Positions 35,311-47,268 of a stretch of DNA of 64,000 nucleotides are shown in pieces. The translations under genes were made by a program, and so were the position numbers. The notes beneath the pieces were generated by a model that did not search any database, was not told the DNA's origin, and saw nothing but the letters and a program-made list of their open reading frames with translations. The DNA comes from Emergomyces orientalis. Lineage: Eukaryota; Ascomycota; Eurotiomycetes; Onygenales; Ajellomycetaceae. How positions within the stretch are numbered: position 1 is the stretch's first letter; each line of letters starts with the position of its first letter. The DNA is taken from contig MOWL01000067.1 of assembly GCA_002110485.1 (NCBI GenBank), forward strand, positions 2,728,001 to 2,792,000. Direction: 5' to 3'.

Positions 35311-36120
35311 AACTGGAGGCAGTTTCAAAATGAGAATACCAGGGAACTAACTCCAGCTGAATTTTCTATGCGCAACAAAAAAACAGTAAGATTTATCTTT
35401 TCCCAATAAACACCACCACTATCAAGGCTGTCGCATTTCAGAGGCGTGGAGGATAGGAGCGCGGCCCGATACTTTTGAAGGAATGTAGGATAGAATGGAC
35501 CAGGCGCAAATATACATTGCAGAGGCTTGAGGGTATCTGATGTTTTGGAATAGCCTCAGATGGGGTTTCTAGCAGGCGACAGAGGGCAGATATATACGGA
35601 ATGCTATGACTTAAGGTTAAATAAGATATATATGAACCAAAGAGGGGGGAAAGAGTCGAATATATATATAGAGAAGCGGAAAGACTCTGGACGCTTCCGT
35701 TTGACAGCAACTTTCCAAAATCTCGGCCTGGCCCCGTGCTCAAGATGCCAAGGTTGCCAAGGTTGCCAAGGTTACCATGAATTGTCAAAAAAGTGTGGCC
35801 ACGTGCCCGTTATCCTGCCGTAATAACCGAATATTACCGAATTATACCGAATTATAACACCAGAATGTACATATATTTCCGTATTAATTCAATACCATAC
35901 CAGCTGGGCCTAGAACTGCCCAAATAGATACGGCCAATACCATGACGTCCCATCCCACTATGACTAAGATATCAATTCGCGGGGAGAATCTTTTGATTTT
36001 TATTTACTCCGTATTTGGGAAAATTCTCATCAAACACAGAGTTTATATATCAAAGCCACTAACACAATCCCGCATTTTACACCAGCATACTGACCGTGCT
36101 GCTATCGACACAGGGAGGCC
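35311..36120. other. Divergent promoter region (SPX-RING and JJJ1)
   Basis: About 810 bp between divergent starts. It contains short TATATA runs, a minisatellite of GGTTGCCAA units at about 35,752-35,776, and AATACCGAATTATACCG-like direct repeats at 35,828-35,860. No coding sequence is apparent. Confidence 0.6.
35752..35776. repeat. GGTTGCCAA 9-bp tandem repeat
   Basis: About three head-to-tail copies of AAGGTTGCC, with a last variant (GGTTACC). The following sequence at 35,826-35,860 has a different short direct repeat (ACCGAATTATACCGAATTAT). Confidence 0.8.
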
Positions 36121-38006
36121 ATGGGCCAGAGCCAATCCTCCTCTGCGGGAGGGAATAGTAGTGCACCAGCTGCGGAGAGTGATGAAAAGAAAACGGACTA
36201 CTACGAGCTGCTGGGTTTAGAACGAACCGCTACAGAAGAAGAGTGCGCCTCATCATCCTCCAAACTGTTTTTGATCTACTTCCTATCCTCTGCTCTGTGT
36301 TGATCGTTGAGGTCAGCGACGGTGTGATGAAGTAGGAAATGCACTGGTGGGATTTACTGAGACTAATATATTATCCTCACCTCTTTACTCTACCCCCGTA
36401 CAGGATAAAAAGGGCTTATAAGAAAAAGGCCCTCGAACACCACCCAGACAGAAACTATGGCAATGTCGAGGCTTCTACCGCCATCTTCGCGCAGATCCAG
36501 GCCGCCTACGAGGTCCTATCAGATCCCCAAGAGCGTGCCTGGTATGACTCCCATCGAGACGCTATCTTGGCCGGCCATGACTCCCCCACGGCTGCACAAT
36601 ACTCGCATAATATCAAGATGACCACAGCAGAGGATATAACGAAGCTCATCATGAAATTCAACCCCCGTATGGAGTTCTCAGATGCGCCTTCTGGTTTCTT
36701 TGGCGGATTGCAGGAAACTTTTGAACAGCTAGCGAGGGAAGAGGAATTGGCTTGCCAATGGGATGACTTGGAACCCGTTGACTACCCCTCGTTCGGCCAC
36801 AGAGATGACGATTATGACAGCATCCGTCCATTTTATTCGATATGGAGTGGATTTGCGACAAAGAAGTCGTTCTCGTGGAAGGATATCTATCGCTACTCCG
36901 AAGCACCGGATAGAAGGGTCCGCAGGTTGATGGAGAAGGAGAACAAACGACTGAGAGACGAGGCGATTCGAGAGTTCAATGACGCGGTTAGATCTCTTGT
37001 TGCATTCGTGAAGAAGCGAGATCCGCGTTTCAAAGCCACCGTGCAAAATGAAGCTGAGCGGCAAAAGTCTCTCCGGGATGCGGCGGCGGCACAGGCGGTG
37101 CGCTCCCGTGCAGCAAATGAAGCGAAGTTGCAGGACCATCAGATCCCAGAATGGGCGCGTAGCGAAGAGGTCGAGGAAGAAGTGTTCAGCAGCAGTGAAT
37201 CCGAGATTGAACAGGGCTATTTCGAGTGTGTCGTCTGTCGAAAAACCTTTAAGAGCGAGAAACAATTTGATGCGCATGAACGGAGTAAAAAGCACATCAA
37301 AGCTATCAAGCAGCTTCGTTGGAAGATGAGGGCGGAGGATAAATACATTCAACAATTGAGCACGGGAACGGGAACAAGAACAGGAACGGGCACTAACCCC
37401 TCATCCCCTGCCACTACCGCCCAAGAAAATGATGAACCCATTCCCCCAGGCGCGGAAGATGAGTTGGAAGACAAGATTGAACTAATACACGAGGATGATG
37501 TGGACGACATGACAGACCATCATAATATACCAGAATCAAAGATAAACGAAGCTGAAACCGAGACGGAAACCCAAGAACCCGACGAGGCAGATGACGACGA
37601 TACAAGCGATATAAACGAAGACTACGCGCCGCGAGAAGTTCTTGAAAAGCGTTTCGCCACAGATACAACCAGTGATGCCATGGAGAGCAGCCTACACGAC
37701 CTCAAGGAAGACATGTCAAAAACTTCTATCTCAGCCACGACTGACGATAACGACGACGAACAACCAACAGGACCAAGACTGGGCAAAGCGAAGCAAAAGC
37801 GCGCCAAACGGGCGGCTGCCGCGCAGGCTGCAACAGCTGAAGAACAAAAGGACGCCAGCGGGAAGGGGAAGACATTTACATGCGCAGCGTGTCATAGCTC
37901 GTTCCCTTCCAACTCAAAACTATTTAGCCATATCAAGGCTTTTAACCATGCGCAGCCTGTGGGTACTAGTAGAGTCAAGACCGCGAAAAAGGGGGTGAAG
38001 CGCTGA
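36121..38006 (+). CDS. JJJ1: DnaJ co-chaperone Jjj1 with C2H2 zinc fingers (60S biogenesis)
   Basis: Two exons, 36121-36242 and 36404-38006, total 1,725 nt (574 aa). The J-domain starts at DYYELLGLERTATEEE; after the intron come IKRAYKKKALEHHPDRNYGN, with the essential HPD, and YEVLSDPQERAWYDSHRDAI. The middle is charged and coiled (KKRDPRFKATVQNEAERQKS). Two C2H2 fingers follow, FECVVCRKTFKSEKQFDAHE with H-x5-H, and FTCAACHSSFPSNSKLFSHI. This is the Jjj1 layout; in yeast Jjj1 stimulates Hsp70 on cytoplasmic pre-60S particles to recycle Arx1 and Rei1. An acidic low-complexity region with a (GT)n-like Thr-Gly tract (STGTGTRTGTGTN) lies between the fingers. The intron donor is GTGCGC, non-consensus but forced by frame. 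Confidence 0.95.
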
Positions 38007-38551
38007 CGGAGGAACTGATCTTTTTTTTTTTTTTTTTTTTTTTTGTCGTTCCTTATAGAATTTTCGTTGGTTAGACCTGGGTTACTATGCTTTTGTTGTT
38101 GTGCATAGCGTGGGGCGTTTCCTTTTCCTATGGACTGGCAAATAGGGATCCTTACATACTGTAATGACTGTTATTGTTTATTTAAGATAGATTGTGCTTT
38201 CGTTGAACATATTCGTTCAATATACCCTATCCTATGCAGCGGGAAGCTATAGCGATTTCCTCTTTTTTATTTTATTTTATTTTTCAATTGACACGTCTAG
38301 AACGCGTCAAAACGCGTTTTTTATCCCCATTTTCATGTTTTTTGAGTCTATGAATAGATATCTTGGAAACTAACAATTCTCTCTAGTCATCCCGATTTTT
38401 GCTCCCATTGAGAGATGCATTTCGCCAATTTTCATAATCGCGAAATCTCCTCGGAATATGCAGAAAGCTCCAGAACACCAAACTAAACATGCCAACAGAT
38501 AAAACAGAGAGAGACACAAATAAACGAAGAAATAAAGAAAACACAGCCCTC
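38007..38551. other. Convergent intergenic region
   Basis: About 545 bp between the stops of JJJ1 and SQS1. A 24-base T tract (38,021-38,044) lies just after the JJJ1 stop. The rest is AT-rich 3' UTR-like sequence. Confidence 0.65.
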
Positions 38552-41111
38552 TTATCCCAACCCAGCCTTCGTATTCTTAACCACATGCACAACAGGATGT
38601 AATATCCCCTTATTATTATCAGCCCCCAACGCCGTCCCAGTACTCCACCCCATCTTCTCCAGCATCGCACGCCCTTTATTCTCCGCCCCGATTTCCGGCG
38701 CAGACGCACCAACAACGTCGCCATCCATGTACGACGCGGCTTTCAGACCGCCGCCACCACGGGACTTGGCCACCGGCTTGGGACCACCAGCGCCTCGTTG
38801 CGACCTATCCATCCGCCGCATAAAACGCCCGCTTGAAAAGATTCTCTCAACCTGGTAGACGGCCGCCTGGCCCTCTAAGACGGGCGTGCGAGATGTCTTG
38901 GTGAGGACTGGGAAGCGCGAGGTGCCACTACCCCGCGATAGTGACTTGAGGGAAAGGATGTTTGCTATCTCGTGGACGAGTTTGCGGTTTCTCTTGTCCA
39001 TTGGGGGCAATGCGAGGCTATATTTTATGGCCATTAGTCAGGGGGTTGATTCAATAGGGACAATCAAATTTTTCGTACCTTTCGGAAGACGATGCCAGGA
39101 AGGACCGTATTTCCAGCTTGACATCATCAATACTCATGCCTTCCGTATACTTGGCCTTCATATTTATCTTTCCAGGCTTAGTGCCTAGCAGTCCCTGTGC
39201 CCTTAATTCCTCCCGCTCCTGTTTTTTAGCTTTCTTCTTATTTCGGTCGTTTTCCCAGGATGCCTGCAGCTCGCAAGCCAAGTCACTATCAGACAGATCA
39301 AAGTCGTGCTGATGCGCATGACGGCGACCCTTTGGTTTCTTCTTTAGGCTTGGGCGGTCGAAGTCCATGATATCAAATCCACCATATGGGTCTTGATCAA
39401 GGGCATCTGCGAAAGCTGAGGCGCAGGGGAAATGTCCGTTTCGGTTTCGTCGCTTTTTCGGGTGGGACAACGATGTCTTGTATGAAAACTTTGATCTCGA
39501 GATGCTTTCGAAACCATTGAAGCCGCCGTTCCCGTCTAAAAGTAAGAGGTCATTGGTGCCCAACCCAAACGAGTCTTGTGTTTGGAGTAGACGAGCCATT
39601 TGCTCATCCGTCAGATCTTGTTCCATATCCTCGTCTACATCGTGGTCAGCTTCGTCCTCTTCATCTTCCTCGTCTAGATCTGACGAAGGCTCAGATACTA
39701 TCACCTGCCGCGATGCAATCAACGCGACATTTTCCTCGAACTTTCGAATCAATTCGGACGCACCGGGCATTGTAAGAAGCTCCTTTCGAACCCAACGGGC
39801 CTCGTCGGTGCTCTGGCCCACCCCACTAAGCAAATACTGAATACTTTTATCCCTTTCTCTCATAGAGAAGATGCGTCCAATCTCGGCCGGAAGTTCATCG
39901 GAAGAGCTAAGGTCATTCAAGTCCTCAAGATCCGCAGAGCTCCATGACTTTGTACTGAAATGACCTGTTTGATTTTGATTTTGAACGTGAACCTGACCTA
40001 CCCCAACATCGTCGTCTTCGTCTTCGTCCTCATCTTCATCACTGGTGTCATCATTCATCATATTTGCGATGTAATCAGCCAGGATCTCTGAGTCATCAGA
40101 ATCCCAGCGCAATGTTGGCCTTCTGGGTTTACGCTCGTGAGAACGTTTTTCCTTTCCCTTCAGGCTAATAAATTCGGGCGGGTTCGCTGAATGGCGCAAG
40201 ACTGTTTCGGAGGTGTGGATTATTGCCGGATCCGATTCATTATCAGATCCGGACACCTGATGCGAAACCACAAGTTCATGGTCATCATCATCATCATCAT
40301 CTCCATCGGCTGTAATGAATGGATCATTCTGGATGGAAGGTCCACGTTCTGAATTGAGGCTAAGATTATGGCTCCGGTGGGCCGGAGACTGTTGGGATCG
40401 TCTTCCCCTCCCTATGAAGACTACCTCATCTTCGCTGGAAGCTGACTGAGGAGCTGAACGCATGTTGAATGTTAAGGTGGGGTTTTCATCTCGCATGCGC
40501 TCTGTAGGATCCTCTCCCTCACGGTCTATGAAAAAAATATCCTTGGGATCTGAGTCGGCATCTGGCATTGTTTCGACATTTTCTCCTGCTTTTTTTTGTT
40601 CTTCTCTGGCCTGGTCCGCTTCTCCTGTGCCACTTAGCCACTTTCGAAATTCCCCCTCCACGTCCTTCTTGCCCAGACTAGGTGGATCTGAATTGGACGG
40701 AGCATCGTTCGGGCCATTATCTGGAGTATCTTGGTTCGGGACCTCGGTGCTCTCCTGCACCATATCACCAGCACTGACGAATTTTATTTCATTGTATCGT
40801 AGTTTGAGATTGCTTCTGCGGGTGGTGAAGCGTTCAGTATTGCGGGCCTCCTGAGCCATGGTAAGATGCGCCTCATCCTGCTCTGTGGTGGGGGGGAGAA
40901 AAGTATAGAAAGTTAGCTTAGGTGACTAGATAGCAGGACAACTGCAGAAAAAAAATGTAGGGAGCTTACTGAAGCCAACATGGGGAAGGGTGTTGGCATA
41001 ATTGGCTCTGTATTGACTCGTCGAGGATTGGCGTGTTGCCACAACAAAGGCTGGAGAACCAGAGCTGTAGCCTCCTCTGCCTCTGGCTTTTGTCTTCTTT
41101 GACCTAGCCAT
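38552..41111 (-). CDS. SQS1: Sqs1-like G-patch/R3H protein (Prp43 cofactor)
   Basis: Exons 40970-41111, 39079-40882 and 38552-39017, total 2,412 nt (803 aa). The N-terminus is basic (MARSKKTKARGRGGYSSGSP). The central region is acidic and disordered, with Asp/Glu runs (DEDEDEDEDDDVG; SSDLDEEDEEDEADHDVDED). The C-terminal exon carries an R3H-type segment (MDKRNRKLVHEIANILSLKS) and then a G-patch core, MLEKMGWSTGTALGADNNKG, closing with the family tail HPVVHVVKNTKAGLG. In yeast Sqs1/Pfa1 activates the helicase Prp43 in pre-rRNA processing and splicing. The acceptor CCACCACAG was chosen because it is in phase with the first exon and keeps DEAHLTMAQEARNTERF. Confidence 0.92.
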
Positions 41112-41962
41112 AGGGGACACAGGAACAAGGAGGTACTGTGCTACCACTTCCAAATAAGCTACAAGGGATAAGGAGTGGTGTTCTTGTTGTTAACACTGCG
41201 GGGTTGTCACATCCTCCCTCCCGCTGCGGGATGGTTGAAATAAATTTCTCTCCGCTAACTACCAGCAATGATTCACCTGCAAACAAACACTGCAAACAAT
41301 CCAGTCGCCAGCTTCTTAGATAAGCCAGCTCCAGCAAAATTTCACAGCTTATGACATGGATAATAATAACTTATATATCTATAGCTGTACGGAGTACAAA
41401 TACTTAATTAATTTTATATATCGGATAAAAAGACACTCTCAGAAATAATACTCTCTATCCCATAGCCATAGTGGTGTCAGCACGCTTTGCCTTGCTTCTC
41501 ACTGTTCCCCGCATGAAACATTCGTCAGAGCCAGTGGCGGGCGGCCTTCGTACTGTAAACTATGACTACATACCTAGGTACTGTACATTCCAGGCTCCCA
41601 GCAAAACAAAACAAAGCAGCATTTCTGCTTCCACAAAATAGGTACATCTATGAAGAATTGATTTATTGTATTGTTAATTATTTGATTTTCTCATGGGTTC
41701 CATTTGCTTCTAGATATCTATATGTCTCCCTGTTGCTATTAGCTTTGGTTGTTGTTCTTATCGTATTGGGCTCCGCTAACGTGGTTGCCGCACTCGACCT
41801 AAAATATATGTATATGTATATACTTATTATAATACTGTCAGATGCTTTATCCAAGCTACATACATACAACCTACAACAACATTACCACTGATATCGACCG
41901 ACCTTACCCCGTCGGTTGACGCCAACGTCCATGGGGTATTAATAATATAATCAATAGCCGTC
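41112..41962. other. Divergent promoter region (SQS1 and ATG4)
   Basis: About 850 bp between divergent starts, with TATATA-rich stretches at about 41,400 and 41,800-41,830. No ORF with family features; a hydrophobic plus-strand ORF (41562-41891) is low-complexity and lacks a start context or homology cues. Confidence 0.6.
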
Positions 41963-43651
41963 ATGAATAACGTTGATATCGGAAAATACAAGAGAATCGT
42001 GCAGTACTTCTGGGATCCCGAGCCTAAGAATGACGATGAACCGGGCTCCCCAATCTGGTGTCTGGGGCGAGTGTACCAACCACTGACTCCCCCGCAACCA
42101 CAAATCAAGGCGGATGATAACGGCATCAACGACACCGACGACGATAATAGGAGGCGGTATGAAAATAACAATGACACAGATAAGTCATTAAAAGCTGTAG
42201 CGGCAACGAGATCATCGGATAGTGGTTCCAGCCCAAAGAGACAACTGTTGCCTGTCGCAAACAACCGCGAATCGTCGACAACAACAACTACAACAACAAG
42301 CACACCAGGACAGCAGGACTGGCCAGCGGCTTTCCTTGACGACTTCGAATCGAAGATATGGCTCACGTATCGGTCCAGCTTCCCACTGATTCCGAAGTCC
42401 AGCGATCCCAACGCTGCTTCGGCCATGACGCTGGGAGTCCGCCTCAGAAGCCAGCTAGTTGATTCCCAGGGATTCACAACTGATACAGGATGGGGTTGTA
42501 TGATTCGATCGGGACAAAGCTTACTTGCAAATGCGCTGGCGATATTATTTCTAGGTCGAGGTATGTATGTCCCGAGTGTCACTACGCCTTATCATTAGTA
42601 TTACTCCATGGAAAGCTAAAAAAATCACCCTACAGACTGGCGACGAGGCACCAAAATCAAGGAAGAAAGCAATCTACTCTCGTTATTTGCCGATGATCCG
42701 AAAGCTCCTTTCTCAATACATAGATTTGTGGACCATGGAGCTTCAGCATGCGGGAAATACCCTGGGGAATGGTTTGGCCCCTCCGCTACAGCAAGATGCA
42801 TCCAGTAAGACATGCTGGCCTTTCCCTTACCTACCAGAACCCGTTGGTTACTGAAATATAACTGCAGAGCACTGTCGAGCGAATGCAAACACGCCGGACT
42901 AAACGTATACGTCACAAGTGACGGCTCGGACGTCTACGAAGATCGATTCCGGGCAATAGCCAGCGGAGGAGGCACCGGCACCAGCATCCACCCCACCCTA
43001 ATCCTCCTAGGGATCAGATTGGGCATCGACCGCGTCACACCCGTATACTGGGAAGCGCTCAAGGCTGTATTGAAATATCCGCAGTCCGTAGGGATAGCAG
43101 GGTGAGCCGCTTTTCTACAACTATCTATATTTTCCACCATGGCTAATGAAACGCACCCACCCCCTAATACAAAATACAGTGGCCGCCCTTCCTCGTCCCA
43201 CTACTTCATCGGCGCCCAAGGCTCCCACTTCTTCTACCTAGACCCACACCACACCCGCCCCGCCCTCCCTTACCACCCCCCAGGCGACCAACCGTTCACC
43301 GACGAAGAGCTAAACACCTACCACACCCGCCGACTGCGCCGGTTGCATATCAAAGATATGGATCCCAGTATGTTAATCGGCTTCCTGATCCGGGACGAAG
43401 ATGACTGGCAAAGCTGGAAGCGGAACGTGCACGGTGTAACTGGGAAAGCGATTATTCATGTTTTTGATAAGGAGACGTCGCCGTTTGGTGGGCATGGATC
43501 GGAAAGGGAGGGTGCGGTCGATGAGGTGGAGGTGTTGGATGATGACGATGATGATGATGATTGTGACGACTGCGATGAGCGAGTGGATGATGATGGGAGC
43601 ATCCGCGAAGATGTCGGATATAGCTCTAGCTTTTTACATATATCGAAATAA
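41963..43651 (+). CDS. ATG4: Autophagy cysteine protease Atg4
   Basis: Exons 41963-42560, 42636-42804, 42868-43101 and 43180-43651, total 1,473 nt (490 aa). It is a C54 protease: the active-site Cys (about residue 179) lies in TTDTGWGCMIRSGQSLLANA, and the catalytic Asp and His in SHYFIGAQGSHFFYLDPHHT. Other family landmarks are LTYRSSFPLIP, SIHRFVDHGASACGKYPGEW, and GRPSSSHYFIG at the last join. Atg4 processes Atg8 and later releases it from phosphatidylethanolamine, in the cytosol. Compared with the core enzyme there is a Ser/Thr/Asn-rich insert at about residues 55-118 (including a seven-Thr run) and a C-terminal acidic tail with an Asp octet. Both are likely disordered. Confidence 0.95.
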
Positions 43652-44319
43652 AGCGTAATGTCAATTTGGTTGTTATGTATCTCTGCTTTTTTGGCTCTCG
43701 TTCTAGTTATGCTTGTGATTTATATGGGCTGTAAACCTGAGTCGACTTGTATTTAGCAAATAGAACCGTTTTTATCAACATGATCGTCAAGCTCGCCCAA
43801 GCACGCAAGAACCTCTACCCTCTACACGTGTTAATTGGATCATACTCGATATTCCCAGGTGGAGAAATTTCTTAGCGATTGGTTATCGAAATATCAGTGG
43901 CGAGAAACGTTATACAAAGAAAAAGGCAAGATCAGAAAGATTTGCACAATAATAAAGCACGTTGATTTTTCTGCTTTAATAACGGAAGACCAGTGTGGCC
44001 ACTGACCCACCATGCCGGATTGCCCTCCGTATTCCAGTAATTTATTGTACATTCCATCAAACCGATACGAATTGCAACCCATAAAAACATGTGGCATTTG
44101 CACGAAAAAAAGTGAAAAAAAGTGAACAGGAAATAGAAAATCAAAGCCGTCCCATGAAGCGTTAGAGAGAAAAAAGAAAAAGCCCACTGAACACCCGTAG
44201 CCACCTCACTGAGTCGCAAAAAGACAAGACATTTGACCATGAGGAATTAAAAAAGTGAAAAAACCATATAATAGAAACGGAAGAAAAACCAGAAAGCACA
44301 AGCAAGTATAAAAGGTCAT
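43652..44319. other. Convergent intergenic region (ATG4 and H2B)
   Basis: About 670 bp of 3' UTR-type sequence. The minus-strand ORFs here (43894-44240) are Phe/Leu-rich readings of A-rich DNA and are not credible genes. Confidence 0.6.
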
Positions 44320-44974
44320 TTATTTGGCGGACGATGAGTACTTGGTGACGGCCTTTGTGCCTTCAGAGACGGCGTGTTTGGCAAGTTCGCCTGGGAGGAT
44401 GAGTCTCACGCTGTTAAGGGAAATTCTGTTAGTGAAATGATCCTGCGCGAGTGCGTTGTACTAGTAAAATAGGCAACATACGAAGTCTGGATTTCTCGGG
44501 ACGAGATGGTGGATTTCTTGTTGTAGGCAGCGAGCTTGGAGGCTTCAGTGGCAACGCGCTCGAAGATGTCTATATGTGGATTTGGATTAGTATATATATA
44601 TATATATCTAAATGGATTTAGCGCGACGGAATACGCGGAATTTATCGCGACTTACCATTGACGAAAGAGTTGAGGATGGACATGGCACGGTTTGAGATAC
44701 CAGTGTCAGGGTGGACTTGCTTAAGGACTAGAAGTTGGAAGAAAAAAGACGCGTCAGTATACGGTGTCATCGCGTCATATGAAGGGAAAAACAACATACC
44801 TTTGTAGATGTAGGAGGAGTAGGTCTCCTTTCTGGTCTTGGATCGCTTCTTCTTCTCACCACCGGCAGCGGCGGCAGTCTTCTTGCCAGCCTCCTTCTTC
44901 TCAGCGGGAGCTTTGCCTCCAGCGGGGGCCTTGCCTCCAGTGGAGGGCTTCTTTTCAGCAGCCTTTGGTGGCAT
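44320..44974 (-). CDS. HTB1: Histone H2B
   Basis: Exons 44800-44974, 44656-44727, 44482-44569 and 44320-44410, total 426 nt (141 aa). The Lys/Ala-rich N-tail ([20 protein letters not shown]) is followed by the histone fold: [40 protein letters not shown], then the segment around [19 protein letters not shown]. It ends with [20 protein letters not shown] and VTKYSSSAK, which keeps the lysine used for ubiquitination (equivalent to yeast K123). The gene is divergent from H2A with about 740 bp between the two ATGs, the usual fungal arrangement for equal S-phase expression. Confidence 0.98.
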
Positions 44975-45712
44975 TGTGATTTTGAGGTGGTTTTATTTTA
45001 TTTTTAAAAAAGGTTTTTAAAAAAAGTGAAGAGATAAGAGAATTTGCGATTGTAAAGCGAAGTCGACGTTGCGCTGGGAAGGGGGGGGGGGGGGTGAGTG
45101 GATTGAGTAGAGTTGTTATATGGAGAGGAAGAATAGAAGAAGAGACAAGAGTCGCGACGAGGAGCAGGCGAGGGGGCAAGTACTTATAGCAGCAGGCAGC
45201 GCAGCAAAGGAGCCCAGCGTGATCTGAGGTGTGTGAAGGAAGCAGAATTTCGATACGGTAACATCCCGGTATGATCCGTATGATTAGACGGCTGCCTTGG
45301 TGCGTTCTGTATGGGGAGGGCGACAATACAGGGTTGTACGGGACGGTAACAGCGCGAGCTACCAGGCTTACCGGAGCGGGGAGCAGGCCACAACAAGCTG
45401 ACACAGCAAATGCTGGCCTATGATTGGCCTGATCTGGCTGATCCAGCTCAGCTAAGCGAGGGTCCCGTGACCGGCGCTGCGTGATCTGGGCTCCCAACAT
45501 ATTGACGCCTGCCGTCCACGGGTGTTTTCTTATAAACCGCCGTCCTGTCCCCCTCTGCGCTCTTTTGCTCTCTTCTCTCTCTTCCTCTCTTTCTTCTCCA
45601 GCTCCGATTCTTGATTCTCTCACGTCTACCACTACTACCACTACTTTTTTTGCTACTCTCTACTCCCAGCTTTTAAAACGCTACCAATCCAAACAAACAA
45701 ACCTCATTCAAA
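44975..45712. promoter_or_regulatory. Shared divergent H2B-H2A promoter
   Basis: 738 bp between the two histone ATGs. On the plus strand a TATAAA element at 45,531-45,536 lies about 180 bp before the H2A start, followed by a CT-rich initiator region. On the minus strand the complement of acttatag (45,182-45,189) gives CTATAAGT about 210 bp before the H2B start. An inverted CCAAT (ATTGG) is present near 45,423. A G run lies at about 45,079-45,093 in the H2B leader. Which factor binds is not determined. Confidence 0.65.
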
Positions 45713-46315
45713 ATGACTGGAGGCAAATCTGGAGGAAAAGCCAGCGGCGGCAAGACTTCGCAATCGTACGTGATATTCCAATCTTTTTTTTGTTGTTGAT
45801 GTGTCGGAATATGTTATCTTTCTAAATTTATTTAAAAATAAATAAATTCATTCATTCATTCTGACCTGTTGTATTTTTTATAGTCGTTCTTCCAAGGCCG
45901 GTCTCGCTTTCCCTGTCGGTCGTGTCCACCGTCTTTTGCGCAAAGGCAACTACGCTCAGCGCGTTGGTGCTGGTTAGTCATCTTCTCTCCTCGACCTCAC
46001 CATATGCTTTATTTATTATTTAAATTTGATATTAACGCGTCGTACGTAGGTGCTCCCGTATATCTTGCTGCCGTCCTTGAGTATCTGGCTGCTGAAATCC
46101 TCGAATTGGCTGGCAACGCTGCCCGTGACAACAAGAAGACACGTATCATCCCTCGTCATCTCCAGCTCGCCATCCGCAACGATGAGGAATTGAACAAGCT
46201 CCTCGGTCATGTCACCATCGCCCAGGGCGGTGTCCTGCCCAACATCCACCAGAACCTGCTCCCCAAGAAGACCCCCAAGGGCGGAAAGAACCCCAGCTCC
46301 AGCCTCGAACTTTAA
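45713..46315 (+). CDS. HTA1: Histone H2A with atypical C-terminal tail
   Basis: Exons 45713-45765, 45884-45972 and 46050-46315, total 408 nt (135 aa). The N-tail ([20 protein letters not shown]) and histone fold ([60 protein letters not shown]) are canonical H2[21 protein letters not shown] marks it as the major form and not H2A.Z. The odd feature is the end: [11 protein letters not shown]. Fungal H2A normally ends S-Q-E-L/F, the Mec1/Tel1 phosphorylation site for DNA damage; here the residue after Ser is Leu and no S-Q is present in the tail. There is no splice signal that would restore it. It is paired head-to-head with H2B. Confidence 0.97.
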
Positions 46316-47268
46316 GCGGGTTCCCCCCCCCCTATCCTCTCCTGTTTTTATTTTGTTTCCCTCATGTTTCTTCTTTAATTTCTTGTTTGCTCTTTGTTCT
46401 TCGGCGCAGTCTGGGTTTTCTGATGTGATCATGGGATTCTGGTTGGGCAAAGTTTTTATGGCTCTTGTTTTTTTTATTTTAATGGTGTACATTACGTCTC
46501 GGACGGCAAATCGGTGCGGGTGGGCGATCTTCAGCGGTGTATCGCCCGCGAAAGCATATTTCGACGTGTGCTTGGTGATCTTGCATTTACTAGCTCGATT
46601 CATCAAAATTAAATACTTTTATTTATATTTTTCTAATCCACATTTCTCTCTCTGAATCCGCTTCGGATTTTCTGTTAGAAATTATGGGTACGTATGCGGG
46701 TTATTCCAAAATTGGATTTTGTAAGAAATGTCGCGTTTCTCGCTCTGTCCCCCTCTTTCTTGCCTAGACGCGCCAGGAAACTGACCTAGCCTTCGTTGAT
46801 CGCGCTCTTTCTCTTTCTTAGGGGAAATTTAATTATCGACGAATATGCGAACATGCGCTTTTTCTGACCAATTAACTTTGAAAAGTCAATGGGGCATTTT
46901 GTTATGTTTTTCGTGTCGTAAGTCGAACAAAGGAAAAGTTTTTGATATGTTACTTTGTTTCAGGGTGCTGTAAATAAGCTAGGTCTGATTCGCGCAAAGA
47001 TTCCGAGGTGTCTACTGCCATTTCAACAAAAACCAACCATTGATACATATAAGAACAATAACCACCCAGTACATCGATAACAAACAACTGTTGCACGAGA
47101 AAATCATTTCCCATTAGAAAAAGCAAACCCAAAAAAATATTTATTTATATACATAAAGTGGGCTTTTATTATTCAGACGTCTCTTCTTTTTTCTTCTTTT
47201 TTTCTCTATCAAAAAATAGAACATGGCAAAGCATTCAACCTTGGGCCGCACTCGCGCATATACACAAA
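46316..47268. other. Convergent intergenic region (H2A and NDUFB9)
   Basis: About 950 bp; a C run directly after the H2A stop, then T-rich sequence. No coding feature or RNA gene recognised. Whether the transcripts are polyadenylated or carry a stem-loop cannot be told from sequence; I saw no animal-type histone stem-loop. Confidence 0.55.

Noticed and set aside
36339..36404. Upstream in-frame ATG giving JJJ1 a different N-terminus
   Set aside because: It lies in an intron; using it would remove the first half of the J-domain, which is encoded by 36121-36242.
44955..45641. 228-aa minus-strand ORF upstream of H2B
   Set aside because: It runs through the H2B start and the shared histone promoter, is low-complexity, and has no family features; it is a chance open frame.
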